This document shows positions 15,901-22,575 of a stretch of 22,575 nt of DNA, in pieces; the stretch's first letter is position 1, and each line of letters opens with the position of its first letter. The notes beneath the pieces were generated by a model. That model worked only from the letters and a program-made list of their open reading frames with translations. It had not been told where the DNA came from and did no database searches. A program made the position numbers and the translations under genes. Source of the DNA: Actinomycetota bacterium (lineage in GTDB: Bacteria > Actinomycetota > Actinomycetes > Mycobacteriales > Micromonosporaceae); the NCBI GenBank assembly GCA_005885115.1, contig VAXX01000094.1, forward strand, positions 1-22,575, given 5' to 3'.

Positions 15901-16991
15901 TCAGGCGAGCAGCGAGTCGAAGATCGGCAGCGCTTCGCCGCCCGTACCATCGGAAAACCCGCCCACCAGCGAGCCCAGTACCGGCAGCCCGGTGTCCCCG
16001 CTGAGCAGGTCGCCCACGATCGGCAGGCTCTCGACCACGGGCAGCCCCTCGGTCTTCACCGGTTCGGCCGCGGACAGGTCCGCCGACTGCGCGTTGCTTC
16101 CCCCGCCGAGCAGCCCACCGACCACCGGGAGCGAGCCGACCAGCGGCAGTCCGCCACCGCCCAGCAGGCCACCCACGACCGGGAGCGAGCCGACCAGCGG
16201 CAGTCCGCCACCGCCCAGCAGGCCACCCACGACCGGGAGCGAACCGACCAGCGGCAGTCCGCCACTGGTGAGGTCGCCCACCAACGGCAGTGAGCCGACC
16301 AGCGGCAGGCTGCCGACCAGCGGCAGGCTGCCGACGATCGGCAGGTCCTCGGTCGCGGCCTGGTCGGTCGTACCGTCGTCCGCCGCCGACCCGCCGCCCA
16401 GCGGCAGGGCGCTGGTCAGGCTGTCGAAGACCGGCAGCGAGTACCGACCAGCGGCAGCGACGTCGCGTCCAGCGGGAGCGCCCGGGTCAGCGTGCTGACC
16501 AGCGGCAACCCGCCGGACTGGAGGTCACCCAGCGGCAGCAGGCCACCGATCAGGGGCAGGTCGGCCAGGCCCTCGGTACGGGTCGACTCCTGCTGGTCGG
16601 CGGGCGCGGCGGTCATCCCGCCGAGGTCGCGCGGCGGCAGGACGTCGCTGATCGGCAGGGCGTCCAGCAGGCCGCCGACCGCCATCTCCCGGTGCCTGCC
16701 CAGCGGCGTGTGTACCGTCACGCCGGCGCGGCCGTGGCCGGGGGAGAAGGACAGCGGGCCGCCCGGGAGCGCCCCCGTCTGGACCCGGGTGGTCGGGGTG
16801 TCCAGGGTCAGGCCGAGGTTCGTTGGACCGCCGGCCGGCGTGAACAGGCTGTCCAGGAGGCCGGACAGGCGCTGGGGGTCGTTCGCCGGGGTGGCGTTGT
16901 CGGCGTGGGCCGTGCCACTACCGAGCAGCCAGATGCCCCCGGCGATGCCGACGGTACCCACCGCTCGGCGTAACCACTTGTTCATCCTCAT
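15901..16991 (-). pseudogene. exported LPxVG-repeat protein, split by a single-base frameshift
   Basis: The first part starts at ATG 16991 (MRMNKWLRRAVGTVG; alternative ATG 16985). It has a clear signal peptide ending GTAHA-DN, then LSGLLDSLFTPAGG and LP-rich sequence. Near 16440-16445 the frame breaks after LPLDATSLPLVG and stops. One base earlier or later, the same protein continues without a gap: SLPVFDSLTSALPLGGG, repeated LPxVGS units, three near-identical 18-residue GLPLVGSLPVVGGLLGGG repeats, and an end at PIFDSLLA (stop 15901). The forward strand reads GAGTACC where the common local motif GGTACC would restore the frame, so one lost G explains everything. The protein would be an export-targeted, hydrophobic low-complexity surface protein of unknown role. 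It has no LPXTG sorting tail. Either a sequencing error or a recent mutation is possible. Confidence 0.75.
16105..16265. repeat. 54-bp tandem repeats in the LPxVG-repeat gene
   Basis: The units 16141-16194 and 16195-16248 differ at one base. Partial units flank them on both sides. Each encodes 18 residues (GLPLVGSLPVVGGLLGGG), so the period is a multiple of three and copy-number changes keep the frame. Confidence 0.85.
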
Positions 16992-17084
16992 TCCATCCGG
17001 TCGGGAACAGTTGCGGCACGCCGGTGAAGGCGGCCATAACTCCCTCAACGAGCAACCCCGGCAAATCGGTGTGGACAGGTACCA

Positions 17085-17096
17085 ATCAGCGCTGAT
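17085..17096. promoter_or_regulatory. 12-bp perfect palindrome in a divergent promoter region
   Basis: ATCAGCGCTGAT is perfectly self-complementary. It lies in the 138-nt gap between the LPxVG-repeat gene and the TrkA-type gene, about 22 nt before the -10 of the latter. It is an operator candidate only. Confidence 0.3.
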
Positions 17097-17117
17097 CAAC
17101 GTCCGGTCCGGCATCGG

Positions 17118-17123
17118 TACGAT
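17118..17123 (+). promoter_or_regulatory. -10 hexamer TACGAT, probable leaderless promoter of the TrkA-type gene
   Basis: TACGAT lies exactly 6 nt before GTG 17130, and no Shine-Dalgarno fits between them. Confidence 0.5.
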
Positions 17124-17129
17124 CCATCC

Positions 17130-18671
17130 GTGGCCGACCCGCTCCGACGCCTGCGCCGGCGGGTCCAGTTCCCGGCGCCGGAGCCGCCCGGGATATCGGG
17201 AACCGGGTCCCACCTGGTGGTCTGCGGTGACGACCCGCTGGCCCACCGGCTGGTCGAGGACCTGCGCCGGGTACACGGGTACCCGGTCACCGTGATCCTC
17301 CCGTCCCGGCTGCGCAACCACGGGCCGCAGATCGCCCGGATCCCGGGGGTACGCCTGGTCGAGGCCGAGCAACTGAGCACCGAGACGTTCGCCCGGGCGC
17401 AGATCCGCGGCGCGACGGCGCTGGCTCTGCTCCGCCAGGACGACGTCGGCAACGTGGACGCCGCTCTCCAGGCCCAGGAGCTCAACCCGCAGGTACGCCT
17501 GGTCATCCGGATGTTCAACATGAGCCTCGGGCACCACATCCGGGTGCTGTTCCCCAACTGCCGGGTACTGTCCGACGCGTCCATCGCCGCGCCCGAGTTC
17601 ATCGCCGCCGGCCTGGGCGAGGTCGCGCCGAGCTACATCCGGCTCCCCGGCCAGACCCTGTATGTGGCCCGGCGCGCCGACGTCCATCCCGGTGAGGTGG
17701 TCTGCGGGCTGGCCGACACCAACGGCAGCGACTCCGGTGAGCCCGACCTGCTCCCGCCCGACGAGAGCCGGTGCGACCTGGTGCTCGCCCGGGCCAACGG
17801 CGGCCGGGCCACCGGGCCGGACCAGGCGGCGGCCCGGCAGGCGGCCAGCCGACGGTCGGCCGGCTGGGTACGCCTGGGGCTGCGGGTACGGCAGCTGTCC
17901 GCGACCGCCGTCCGGGGCGCGCTCGGGATGGCCGTCCTGATCCTGCTCGGGCTGCTGACCGCGAGCGTGATCGCGCTGTGGCTGGTCGACGGGCACGTGT
18001 CGATCGCGGACGCGGCGTACGTCACGCTGATCAACGCGGTCGGCGGGGCGAATGCCGACCTGCGGCTACCGGTCGCGGAGAAGGTGATCCAGGCGGTCGC
18101 CGCGCTGATCGGCATCGCGATGGTGCCGGTACTGACCGCCGCCGTGGTCCAGGCGCTGGTCAACGCGCGGGAGGCGCGGGCGCTGGGGGTACTGCAACGG
18201 CCGATGGCCGGGCACGTCGTGGTACTCGGGCTGGGTAACCTGGGTACCCGGGTGATCCAGCAACTGCGCACGCTGGGCGTACCGGTGGTGGCGATCGACA
18301 AGACGGAGAGCGCCCGGGGTACCAGTCCCGCGCGGGACCTGCGGATCCCGGTGGTCATCGGGGACGCGAGCCGTTCGGAGATCCTGCGCCGGGCTTCGAT
18401 ACACACGGCGCAGGCGCTGCTCGCGCTGTCCACCGACGACTCGATCAACCTGGAGGCGGCACTCCAGGGCCGGGCGCTCAAGCGGGACCTGCGGGTGGTC
18501 CTGCGGCTCTTCGACGGCGACTTCGCCGGGCGGGTCCAGCAGGCCTTCGGCATCACCAGCTCCAAGAGCGTGTCGTACCTGGCCGCGCCGGCGTTCTCGG
18601 CGGCGATGCTGGAGCAGGAGCTGATCGGGACGATCTCGGTCAGCCGGCAGGTACTGCTGGGGTACGGGTGA
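17130..18671 (+). CDS. two-TM channel-like protein with two TrkA-N (RCK) domains, C-terminus lost
   Basis: This 513-residue frame resembles actinobacterial NAD-binding potassium-channel-like proteins. An N-terminal TrkA-N/RCK-like domain (about 25-200: SHLVVCGDDPLAHRLVEDLR, then RGATALALLRQDDVGNVDAALQA) is followed by a membrane helix (about 265-287), a pore-like loop VTLINAVGGANAD (298-310) and a second helix (about 318-345). A second TrkA-N domain follows, with nucleotide motif GLGNLG (367-372). The pore loop lacks a TVGYG filter, so potassium selectivity is not supported. The frame ends abruptly at SRQVLLGYG. The expected C-terminal region reappears in another frame just downstream, so an out-of-frame deletion has removed part of it. 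The start is GTG 17130 with a -10 six nt upstream. Confidence 0.8.
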   Translation: MADPLRRLRRRVQFPAPEPPGISGTGSHLVVCGDDPLAHRLVEDLRRVHGYPVTVILPSRLRNHGPQIARIPGVRLVEAEQLSTETFARAQIRGATALALLRQDDVGNVDAALQAQELNPQVRLVIRMFNMSLGHHIRVLFPNCRVLSDASIAAPEFIAAGLGEVAPSYIRLPGQTLYVARRADVHPGEVVCGLADTNGSDSGEPDLLPPDESRCDLVLARANGGRATGPDQAAARQAASRRSAGWVRLGLRVRQLSATAVRGALGMAVLILLGLLTASVIALWLVDGHVSIADAAYVTLINAVGGANADLRLPVAEKVIQAVAALIGIAMVPVLTAAVVQALVNAREARALGVLQRPMAGHVVVLGLGNLGTRVIQQLRTLGVPVVAIDKTESARGTSPARDLRIPVVIGDASRSEILRRASIHTAQALLALSTDDSINLEAALQGRALKRDLRVVLRLFDGDFAGRVQQAFGITSSKSVSYLAAPAFSAAMLEQELIGTISVSRQVLLGYG

Positions 18672-18814
18672 TCGCGCTCGGCGACGGCGGGTACGCCCAC
18701 AACTGGGCGCCGAGGTCCGGGCGGGCGCTCCAGGCCGGGGACCGGCTGACCGTGGTCGCCACCCGCGGCGGCCTGACCCGGGTCATCGGGCTGGCGGCGG
18801 GCCGGGCCAGCTAG
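18662..18814 (+). pseudogene. detached C-terminal fragment of the TrkA-type gene
   Basis: In the -1 frame relative to the upstream gene, the sequence reads RVIALGDGGYAHNWAPRSGR, then ALQAGDRLTVVATRGGLTRVIGLAAGRAS to TAG 18812-18814. The GDRLTVVATRGGL segment is the usual end of RCK C-terminal domains. Between VLL of the main frame and this fragment, about 25 residues normally present in the family are missing. The TAG shares the tetranucleotide CTAG (18811-18814) with the stop of the convergent gene. That tight packing supports 18814 as the original gene end. Confidence 0.6.
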
Positions 18815-20031
18815 GCGGAGCCCACGGCGAAGCCGAGGATCGCCTGTTCGTCCCGGTACCGGGACAGGACGTTGTCCAGGAACGACTGCACCGCCGGGGC
18901 CAGCCCGACGTCGCGGCCGGACTCCTCCGACAGGTACCACCGGTGCTCGATCACCTGCACGAACAGCTCGGTCGGCTCCAGCTTGCCGCGTAGCGGGCCG
19001 GGGACCGCGCGTACCACCGGCTCGAAGACCTCGGTCAGCCACCGGTGCGCCGCCTGCTGCTCGTCCTCCAGGTCGCTCTCGGCCCGGTACGTGTCCAGGT
19101 CGTTGAGCAGCTTGCGGGCCTGGTTCTCCTCGGCGTCCAGGCCGGTCAGGCGCAGGAGCCGCCGGGTGTGGTGCCCGGCGTCGACGACCTTCGGCCGGAC
19201 CCGGTACCCCTGGCCGCGCTCGTCGACGAGCATCTGTAGCTCCTCGACGTCGAAGCCGAGCTCGTTGAGCCGCCGGATGCGCTTCTCGACGTGGTGGCGT
19301 ACCTCCCGGGTGTCGGTGCCCAGCGCCTGCTCGTAGGTCAGCTCGTGCCAGAGCGAGTCGTAACGACGTACCACATCATCGGCGACCGTCTCCGCGTCGA
19401 TGTCCTGGTGGAGCAGCTCCGCGGCGGCCAGGTCGAGCATCTCCCCGAAGATGTTGACCCGCGCGATGTCCACGTCCTCGTCGCGCTGGCCGCGCGAGAG
19501 GGTGGGGTGCAGCGCGCCGGTCTCCGCGTCGACCAGGTAGGCCGCGAACGCGCCGGCGTCCCGGCGGAACAGCGTGTTGGACAGCGACACGTCCCCCCAG
19601 AAGAAGCCGGTCAGATGGAGCCGGACCAGCAGCGCGGCCAGCGCGTCGAGCAGCCGGTTGACGGTGTCCGGGCGCAGCGTGTGGGAGAACAGCGCCCGGT
19701 ACGGCAGCGAGAACTGGAGATGCCTCGTCACCAGTACCGGCTCCAGCGGCTCGCCCGCGTCGTCCACCCGGTCGGCGACGATCGCCACCGCCTCCACGGC
19801 CGGCGCGTCGATCCGTTCGAGCTGGCGGAGCAGGTCGTACTCCTTCTGGGCCACCCGCTCGGCGGTCTCCTTGACCGCGTAGACCGTGCCCTCCAGCTTC
19901 ACGAACCGGACCACGTGCCGGGAGATGCCCTGCGGCAGCGTGACCAGCCGGTCGGCCGGCCACTCCTCCAGCGGGGTGGTCCACGGCAGGTCCAGCAGCG
20001 CCGGGTTGAACAGGGCGGAGGTGATGCGCAC
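18811..20031 (-). CDS. DUF4032 protein with kinase-like N-terminal domain
   Basis: A 406-residue cytoplasmic protein. The N-terminal half has a protein-kinase-like pattern: Lys54 in VYAVKETAERVAQKEYDLL, a catalytic-loop-like GFFWGDVSLSNTLFRR with Asp147 and Asn152, and Asp168 in YLVDAETG. The C-terminal part (VEKRIRRLNELGFDVEELQMLVDER to VIEHRWYLSEESGRDVGL) matches the DUF4032 region known in actinobacteria. Function is not established; small-molecule or lipopolysaccharide-kinase-like activity is sometimes suggested for the fold. The start is GTG 20031 (RITSALFNPALLDLPW, the conserved beginning), with no clear Shine-Dalgarno. It is divergent from the secreted protease across 62 nt, and its stop overlaps that of the TrkA-type fragment. 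Confidence 0.85.
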   Translation of the reverse strand: MRITSALFNPALLDLPWTTPLEEWPADRLVTLPQGISRHVVRFVKLEGTVYAVKETAERVAQKEYDLLRQLERIDAPAVEAVAIVADRVDDAGEPLEPVLVTRHLQFSLPYRALFSHTLRPDTVNRLLDALAALLVRLHLTGFFWGDVSLSNTLFRRDAGAFAAYLVDAETGALHPTLSRGQRDEDVDIARVNIFGEMLDLAAAELLHQDIDAETVADDVVRRYDSLWHELTYEQALGTDTREVRHHVEKRIRRLNELGFDVEELQMLVDERGQGYRVRPKVVDAGHHTRRLLRLTGLDAEENQARKLLNDLDTYRAESDLEDEQQAAHRWLTEVFEPVVRAVPGPLRGKLEPTELFVQVIEHRWYLSEESGRDVGLAPAVQSFLDNVLSRYRDEQAILGFAVGSA

Positions 20032-20093
20032 CCGACCAGCATGTCAGCTCGTTGCATCTCGCGGGAGTTCACGTCTGTCAGCTGGGGGAGTGC

Positions 20094-21197
20094 ATGCGTC
20101 GCAGCGCCGCGTGGGTGGTCGGGATCTGCGCGGTGGTCGCGCTGGGTGGGGTGGCGACGGCCGCGCCGAAGTCGGTGACCACGTTGCGGGTACAGGCGGC
20201 GGGCGCCCAGGAGAAGGCGGGTACGACCGAGCAGGTCACCCGTTCCCTGTCCTACGTCTCGGCGTCGCACACGTTGACGCTGAGCTACCCGGGCGCCTCC
20301 TACGTCAAGGTGCACTTCTCCCGGCTCGCCCTGCTGCCCGGGGACTGGCTGACCGTCACCGATCTGGAGGGCGGGCAGTCCATCGACTACCGGTTCGGGC
20401 TGCGTGACGAGTGGGCGATGTCGGTCGACGGCGACACCGCGGTCCTTACCCTGCACGGCCAGGGCGTACAACGGGCGGCGCGCAACGCGGCGATCACGGC
20501 CATGCGGGACGGGTCACCTACCGAAAGCGTCTGCGGTGGCGACGACTCCGCCGACGCGGTCTGCTACCGGTCCTCGGATCCGGTGGCGTACAACAACTCC
20601 CGCGCGGTGGCCCGGTTGCTGATCAACGGCGACGAGCTGTGCAGCGCGTGGCGGGTCGGCCCGGGCAACCGGATGCTGACCAACCACCACTGCTTCACGT
20701 CCACAGTGGACGCCCGCAACACTGAAGTGTGGTTCAACTACGAGTGCGCGATCTGCGGTGGCTTCGCGGTACGGCGACCGGTGAAGGTGTTCGCCGACAA
20801 GGTACTGGCGACCGACCCGACCCTGGACTACACCCTGTTCACCGTCCAGGACTTCGCGGCGGTACAGGCGTTCGGATTCCTCACCATCGACGACCGGGCG
20901 CCGGTGGCCGGCGAGGAACTGTACGTACCGCAGCACCCGGGCGGTGACCCGACGATCCTGGCGATCTCCTCGGACCAGGACCGGGGTGGCAACTGCCGGG
21001 TCGACGACCCGGCGGCCGACGGGTACGCGGTGGGCACCGACGTGTCGTACTACTGCGACACCGCTGGCGGCTCCTCGGGCTCGCCGGTACTTTCCCGGCG
21101 TACCAACAAAGTCATCGCGCTGCACCACTTCGGCGGGTGCCCGAACGCCGGCGTCCGCATCGACCTGATCTACCGGGAGATCGGCTCGCTACTGTAG
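20094..21197 (+). CDS. secreted trypsin-like serine protease
   Basis: A 367-residue exported protein. The signal peptide MRRSAAWVVGICAVVALGG is followed by VATAA (cleavage near residue 23-24). A propeptide-like or beta-rich N-domain (about 30-145) resembles sensor-like extensions. The protease domain then carries His199 in LTNHHCF, Asp245 in LDYTLF and Ser328 in AGGSSGSPV, with Cys193-region and other Cys (about eight after residue 145) suitable for disulfides. The layout is like lysyl-endopeptidase/S1 trypsin-like enzymes. GGGGGAG lies 3 nt before ATG 20094; the frame is open from 20052, but the signal peptide fits this start. Substrate specificity cannot be read. The phosphatase gene follows 4 nt after the stop. 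Confidence 0.88.
   Translation: MRRSAAWVVGICAVVALGGVATAAPKSVTTLRVQAAGAQEKAGTTEQVTRSLSYVSASHTLTLSYPGASYVKVHFSRLALLPGDWLTVTDLEGGQSIDYRFGLRDEWAMSVDGDTAVLTLHGQGVQRAARNAAITAMRDGSPTESVCGGDDSADAVCYRSSDPVAYNNSRAVARLLINGDELCSAWRVGPGNRMLTNHHCFTSTVDARNTEVWFNYECAICGGFAVRRPVKVFADKVLATDPTLDYTLFTVQDFAAVQAFGFLTIDDRAPVAGEELYVPQHPGGDPTILAISSDQDRGGNCRVDDPAADGYAVGTDVSYYCDTAGGSSGSPVLSRRTNKVIALHHFGGCPNAGVRIDLIYREIGSLL
20699..20711. repeat. iterated palindrome GTCCACAGTGGAC, copy 4 (in the protease gene)
   Basis: Identical to copy 1. It is read in frame as Ser-Thr(ACA)-Val-Asp, just after the catalytic-histidine motif of the protease. Confidence 0.7.
21190..21195 (+). promoter_or_regulatory. -10 hexamer TACTGT, probable leaderless promoter of the PAP2 gene
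   Basis: TACTGT overlaps the last codons and stop of the protease gene. It lies exactly 6 nt before GTG 21202. Confidence 0.45.
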
Positions 21198-21201
21198 CGG
21201 G

Positions 21202-21831
21202 GTGACCTCGTCCCGCCCGCCCCGCTCGTGGTGGCCCGACGCCGCGCTGCTCGCCGGATTCGTCGCGCTGACGCTGGCGTTGTGGGCCGGCTGGTTCCTC
21301 GGGCTCGATGTCGCGGTGCTGCACTGGGTCGACGCGCACCGGCCGCCGCCGCTGGACCGGCTCGCCGGCTGGGGCAACCATCTCGGGCAGGGCGGCGTCC
21401 TCACCGGGGTGGCGGCCGTTCTCGCGCTCGGGTTGGCGGGGTGGCGCCGGTCGGTACGTCCAGTGCTGCCGGTGGTGGCCGCGTTCGCGTCGACCTTCGC
21501 GAGCCTGACGGTCGTCAAGGACCTGACCCGCCGGCCGGCACCGCACGCGGCGATCGCGCATCCGGAACGGTTCGGGCTCGGCGGCGTCTCGTACCCGTCG
21601 GGGCACCTGGTCAACTCGATCGTCTGGTACGGGGTACTGGTGCTGCTGCTCGTACCGTGGCTCAGTCCCGGCGTACGGCGGGTGGTCCGGGTCGTACCGC
21701 CGGTCGTCCTGTCGGTCACGACGGTGTATCTGGGCTTCCACTGGGTGACCGATACCGTCGCCGGGATCCTGCTCGGGCTCCTCCTCGACCGTCTGATGCG
21801 CCGCATCCCCTGGCGACTCCCGGCGGGTTGA
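21202..21831 (+). CDS. PAP2-superfamily membrane phosphatase
   Basis: A 209-residue protein with about five or six membrane helices. PAP2 enzymes dephosphorylate lipid phosphates such as phosphatidate or undecaprenyl pyrophosphate on the outer membrane face. Motif 1 is KDLTRRPAP (Lys106), motif 2 is YPSGH (131-135, catalytic His135), and motif 3 is TTVYLGFHWVTD (His180, Asp184). Two Arg of the textbook motifs are absent: the second Arg of K-x6-RP is Ala113, and the Arg six residues before His180 is Thr174. The catalytic His/His/Asp set is kept. It starts at GTG 21202, 4 nt after the protease stop. Confidence 0.88.
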   Translation: MTSSRPPRSWWPDAALLAGFVALTLALWAGWFLGLDVAVLHWVDAHRPPPLDRLAGWGNHLGQGGVLTGVAAVLALGLAGWRRSVRPVLPVVAAFASTFASLTVVKDLTRRPAPHAAIAHPERFGLGGVSYPSGHLVNSIVWYGVLVLLLVPWLSPGVRRVVRVVPPVVLSVTTVYLGFHWVTDTVAGILLGLLLDRLMRRIPWRLPAG

Positions 21832-21847
21832 ACCCAGCCTTACGTTG

Positions 21848-21853
21848 TACGAT
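21848..21853 (+). promoter_or_regulatory. -10 hexamer TACGAT of the TetR gene
   Basis: TACGAT lies in the 46-nt gap after the PAP2 gene. TTGAAC at 21828-21833 is only 14 nt upstream, too close for an ideal -35. GAGGAG (21865-21870) follows as ribosome binding site. Confidence 0.35.
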
Positions 21854-21877
21854 CGGGCAGCGACGAGGAGGATGCGG

Positions 21878-22575
21878 GTGACCACCCAGGCCGAGCCGGG
21901 AGTCGAGCCCCGGACTCCGCTGAGCAGAGCGCGGGTCCTGCGGGCAGCGGTCAGGATCGCCGACGAACGCGGCATCGAGTCACTGACGATGCGCCGTCTG
22001 GCGGAGGAGCTCGGGGCCGAGGCCATGTCGCTCTATTACCACGTGGCCAAGAAGGACGACGTGCTCGACGGCATCGTCGATGCCATCGCGATGGAGATCA
22101 ACGACGTCGTCGACCGGATCGACGCACCCGCGCGGGCGGGCGACTGGAAGACGGCCGTACGCCAGCGGATCCTGTCTGCTCGCGAGGTCCTCCTGCGCCA
22201 CCCGTGGGCGCCCGGCTTCTTCGAGAGCCGTACCAACGTGAGCCCGGCGGTGCTGCGCTACTACGACCGGCTGGTCGGGCTGATGCGGGAGGGCGGCCTT
22301 TCCTACGACCTGGCCCACCGGGCGTTGCACGCCCTGGGCAGCCGGGCGCTGGGGTTCACGCAGGAGCTGTTCGATCCGGGCGCCGGACCTGGCGCCGGAC
22401 CTGGCGATGCGGAGAGCGAGGCCATGCTCGCGAGCATGGCCGGCGAGCTTCCGCACCTCGCCGGCATGATGATGGAAGTCGTCCACGACAAGCCCGCCTC
22501 CACCCTGGGTTGGTGCGACGCGCAGGCCGAGTTCGAGTTCGGACTCGATCTGATCCTCAACGGTCTGGACCGGAT
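21878..22575 (+). CDS. TetR-family transcriptional regulator (3' end outside window)
   Basis: The first 232 or so residues of a TetR regulator. The DNA-binding helix-turn-helix is in the N-terminal 60 residues (TPLSRARVLRAAVRIADERG, then SLTMRRLAEELGAEAMSLYYHVAKKDDVLDGIVDAI). It is followed by the all-helical ligand-binding domain of the TetR_C type (WAPGFFESR, YYDRLVGLMREGGLSYDLAHRALHALGSRALGF). A short acidic/Gly-Pro linker contains two tandem 12-bp repeats encoding GAGP. The GTG at 21878 has GAGGAG at good spacing; an in-frame ATG at 21872 is too close to it. The frame is still open at the window edge, probably near the C-terminus. Targets are unknown; the adjacent PAP2 gene is on the same strand. 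Confidence 0.88.
   Translation, partial: MTTQAEPGVEPRTPLSRARVLRAAVRIADERGIESLTMRRLAEELGAEAMSLYYHVAKKDDVLDGIVDAIAMEINDVVDRIDAPARAGDWKTAVRQRILSAREVLLRHPWAPGFFESRTNVSPAVLRYYDRLVGLMREGGLSYDLAHRALHALGSRALGFTQELFDPGAGPGAGPGDAESEAMLASMAGELPHLAGMMMEVVHDKPASTLGWCDAQAEFEFGLDLILNGLDR

Noticed and set aside
16105..16265. Regular 54-bp repeats as a possible CRISPR array
   Set aside because: The copies are directly adjacent with no unique spacers, and they encode in-frame repeats of an exported protein.
15901..16991. LPxVG units as sortase LPXTG signals
   Set aside because: There is no LPXTG followed by a hydrophobic helix and basic tail at the C-terminus. The units are internal and repeated.
17130..18671. 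Annotation as a bona fide potassium channel
   Set aside because: The loop between the two helices lacks a TVGYG-like filter, so only the TrkA-N domains and channel-like topology are supported.

Overview
This is a high-GC, mostly coding window from an actinobacterium, and the best guess is the family Micromonosporaceae. The evidence is heavy GC use, many GTG starts, several promoters that look leaderless, an MsiK-type sugar-importer ATPase standing alone, a DUF4032 kinase-like protein, an Hsp70/beta-propeller fusion, and a very strong excess of the tetranucleotide GTAC. The taxonomic guess is inference; no 16S or other marker is present.

Layout. (1) 1-2975, plus strand: the end of a hypothetical protein, a class II fumarase (fumC) whose frame is broken near 1570, a YbjQ/UPF0145 protein, a small uncertain ORF and a lipoprotein. 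(2) 2977-4335: an IclR-type regulator divergent from a Phd/YefM-VapC toxin-antitoxin pair. (3) 4358-9404, plus strand: cysS, rlmB (11 nt overlap) and an 859-residue protein joining a cytoplasmic Hsp70 ATPase domain to an exported PQQ-like beta-propeller through one membrane helix. A perfect 21-bp hairpin ends this block. (4) 9456-14347, mostly minus strand: an MsiK-like ATPase with a good promoter, tRNA-Thr(TGT) on the plus strand, an XRE regulator cut off exactly at the tRNA 3' end, an orphan sugar-binding lipoprotein and an APC amino-acid permease. (5) 14612-15823: a PLP amino-acid decarboxylase of the histidine/valine decarboxylase group, divergent from the permease. (6) 15901-16991, minus: an exported LPxVG-repeat protein with one frameshift. 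(7) 17130-18814: a TrkA-N/channel-like protein that has lost its C-terminal region by an out-of-frame deletion. (8) 18811-22575: DUF4032 kinase-like protein, secreted trypsin-like protease, PAP2-family membrane phosphatase and the start of a TetR regulator.

How they work together: cysS and rlmB are a translation pair. The permease and decarboxylase plausibly form an amino-acid uptake/decarboxylation (or exchange) unit. The toxin-antitoxin pair and the tRNA/XRE junction are the accessory-looking parts. The rest are single housekeeping or envelope genes.

The signals most worth following are: the Hsp70-TM-propeller fusion; the XRE gene truncated at a tRNA end (likely an integration scar); a 13-bp palindrome GTCCACWGTGGAC found four times, always in frame as Ser-Thr-Val-Asp; a recurring TANNNT-6nt-start arrangement indicating leaderless mRNAs; the GTAC excess; and three separate out-of-frame lesions, which are either gene decay or assembly errors.
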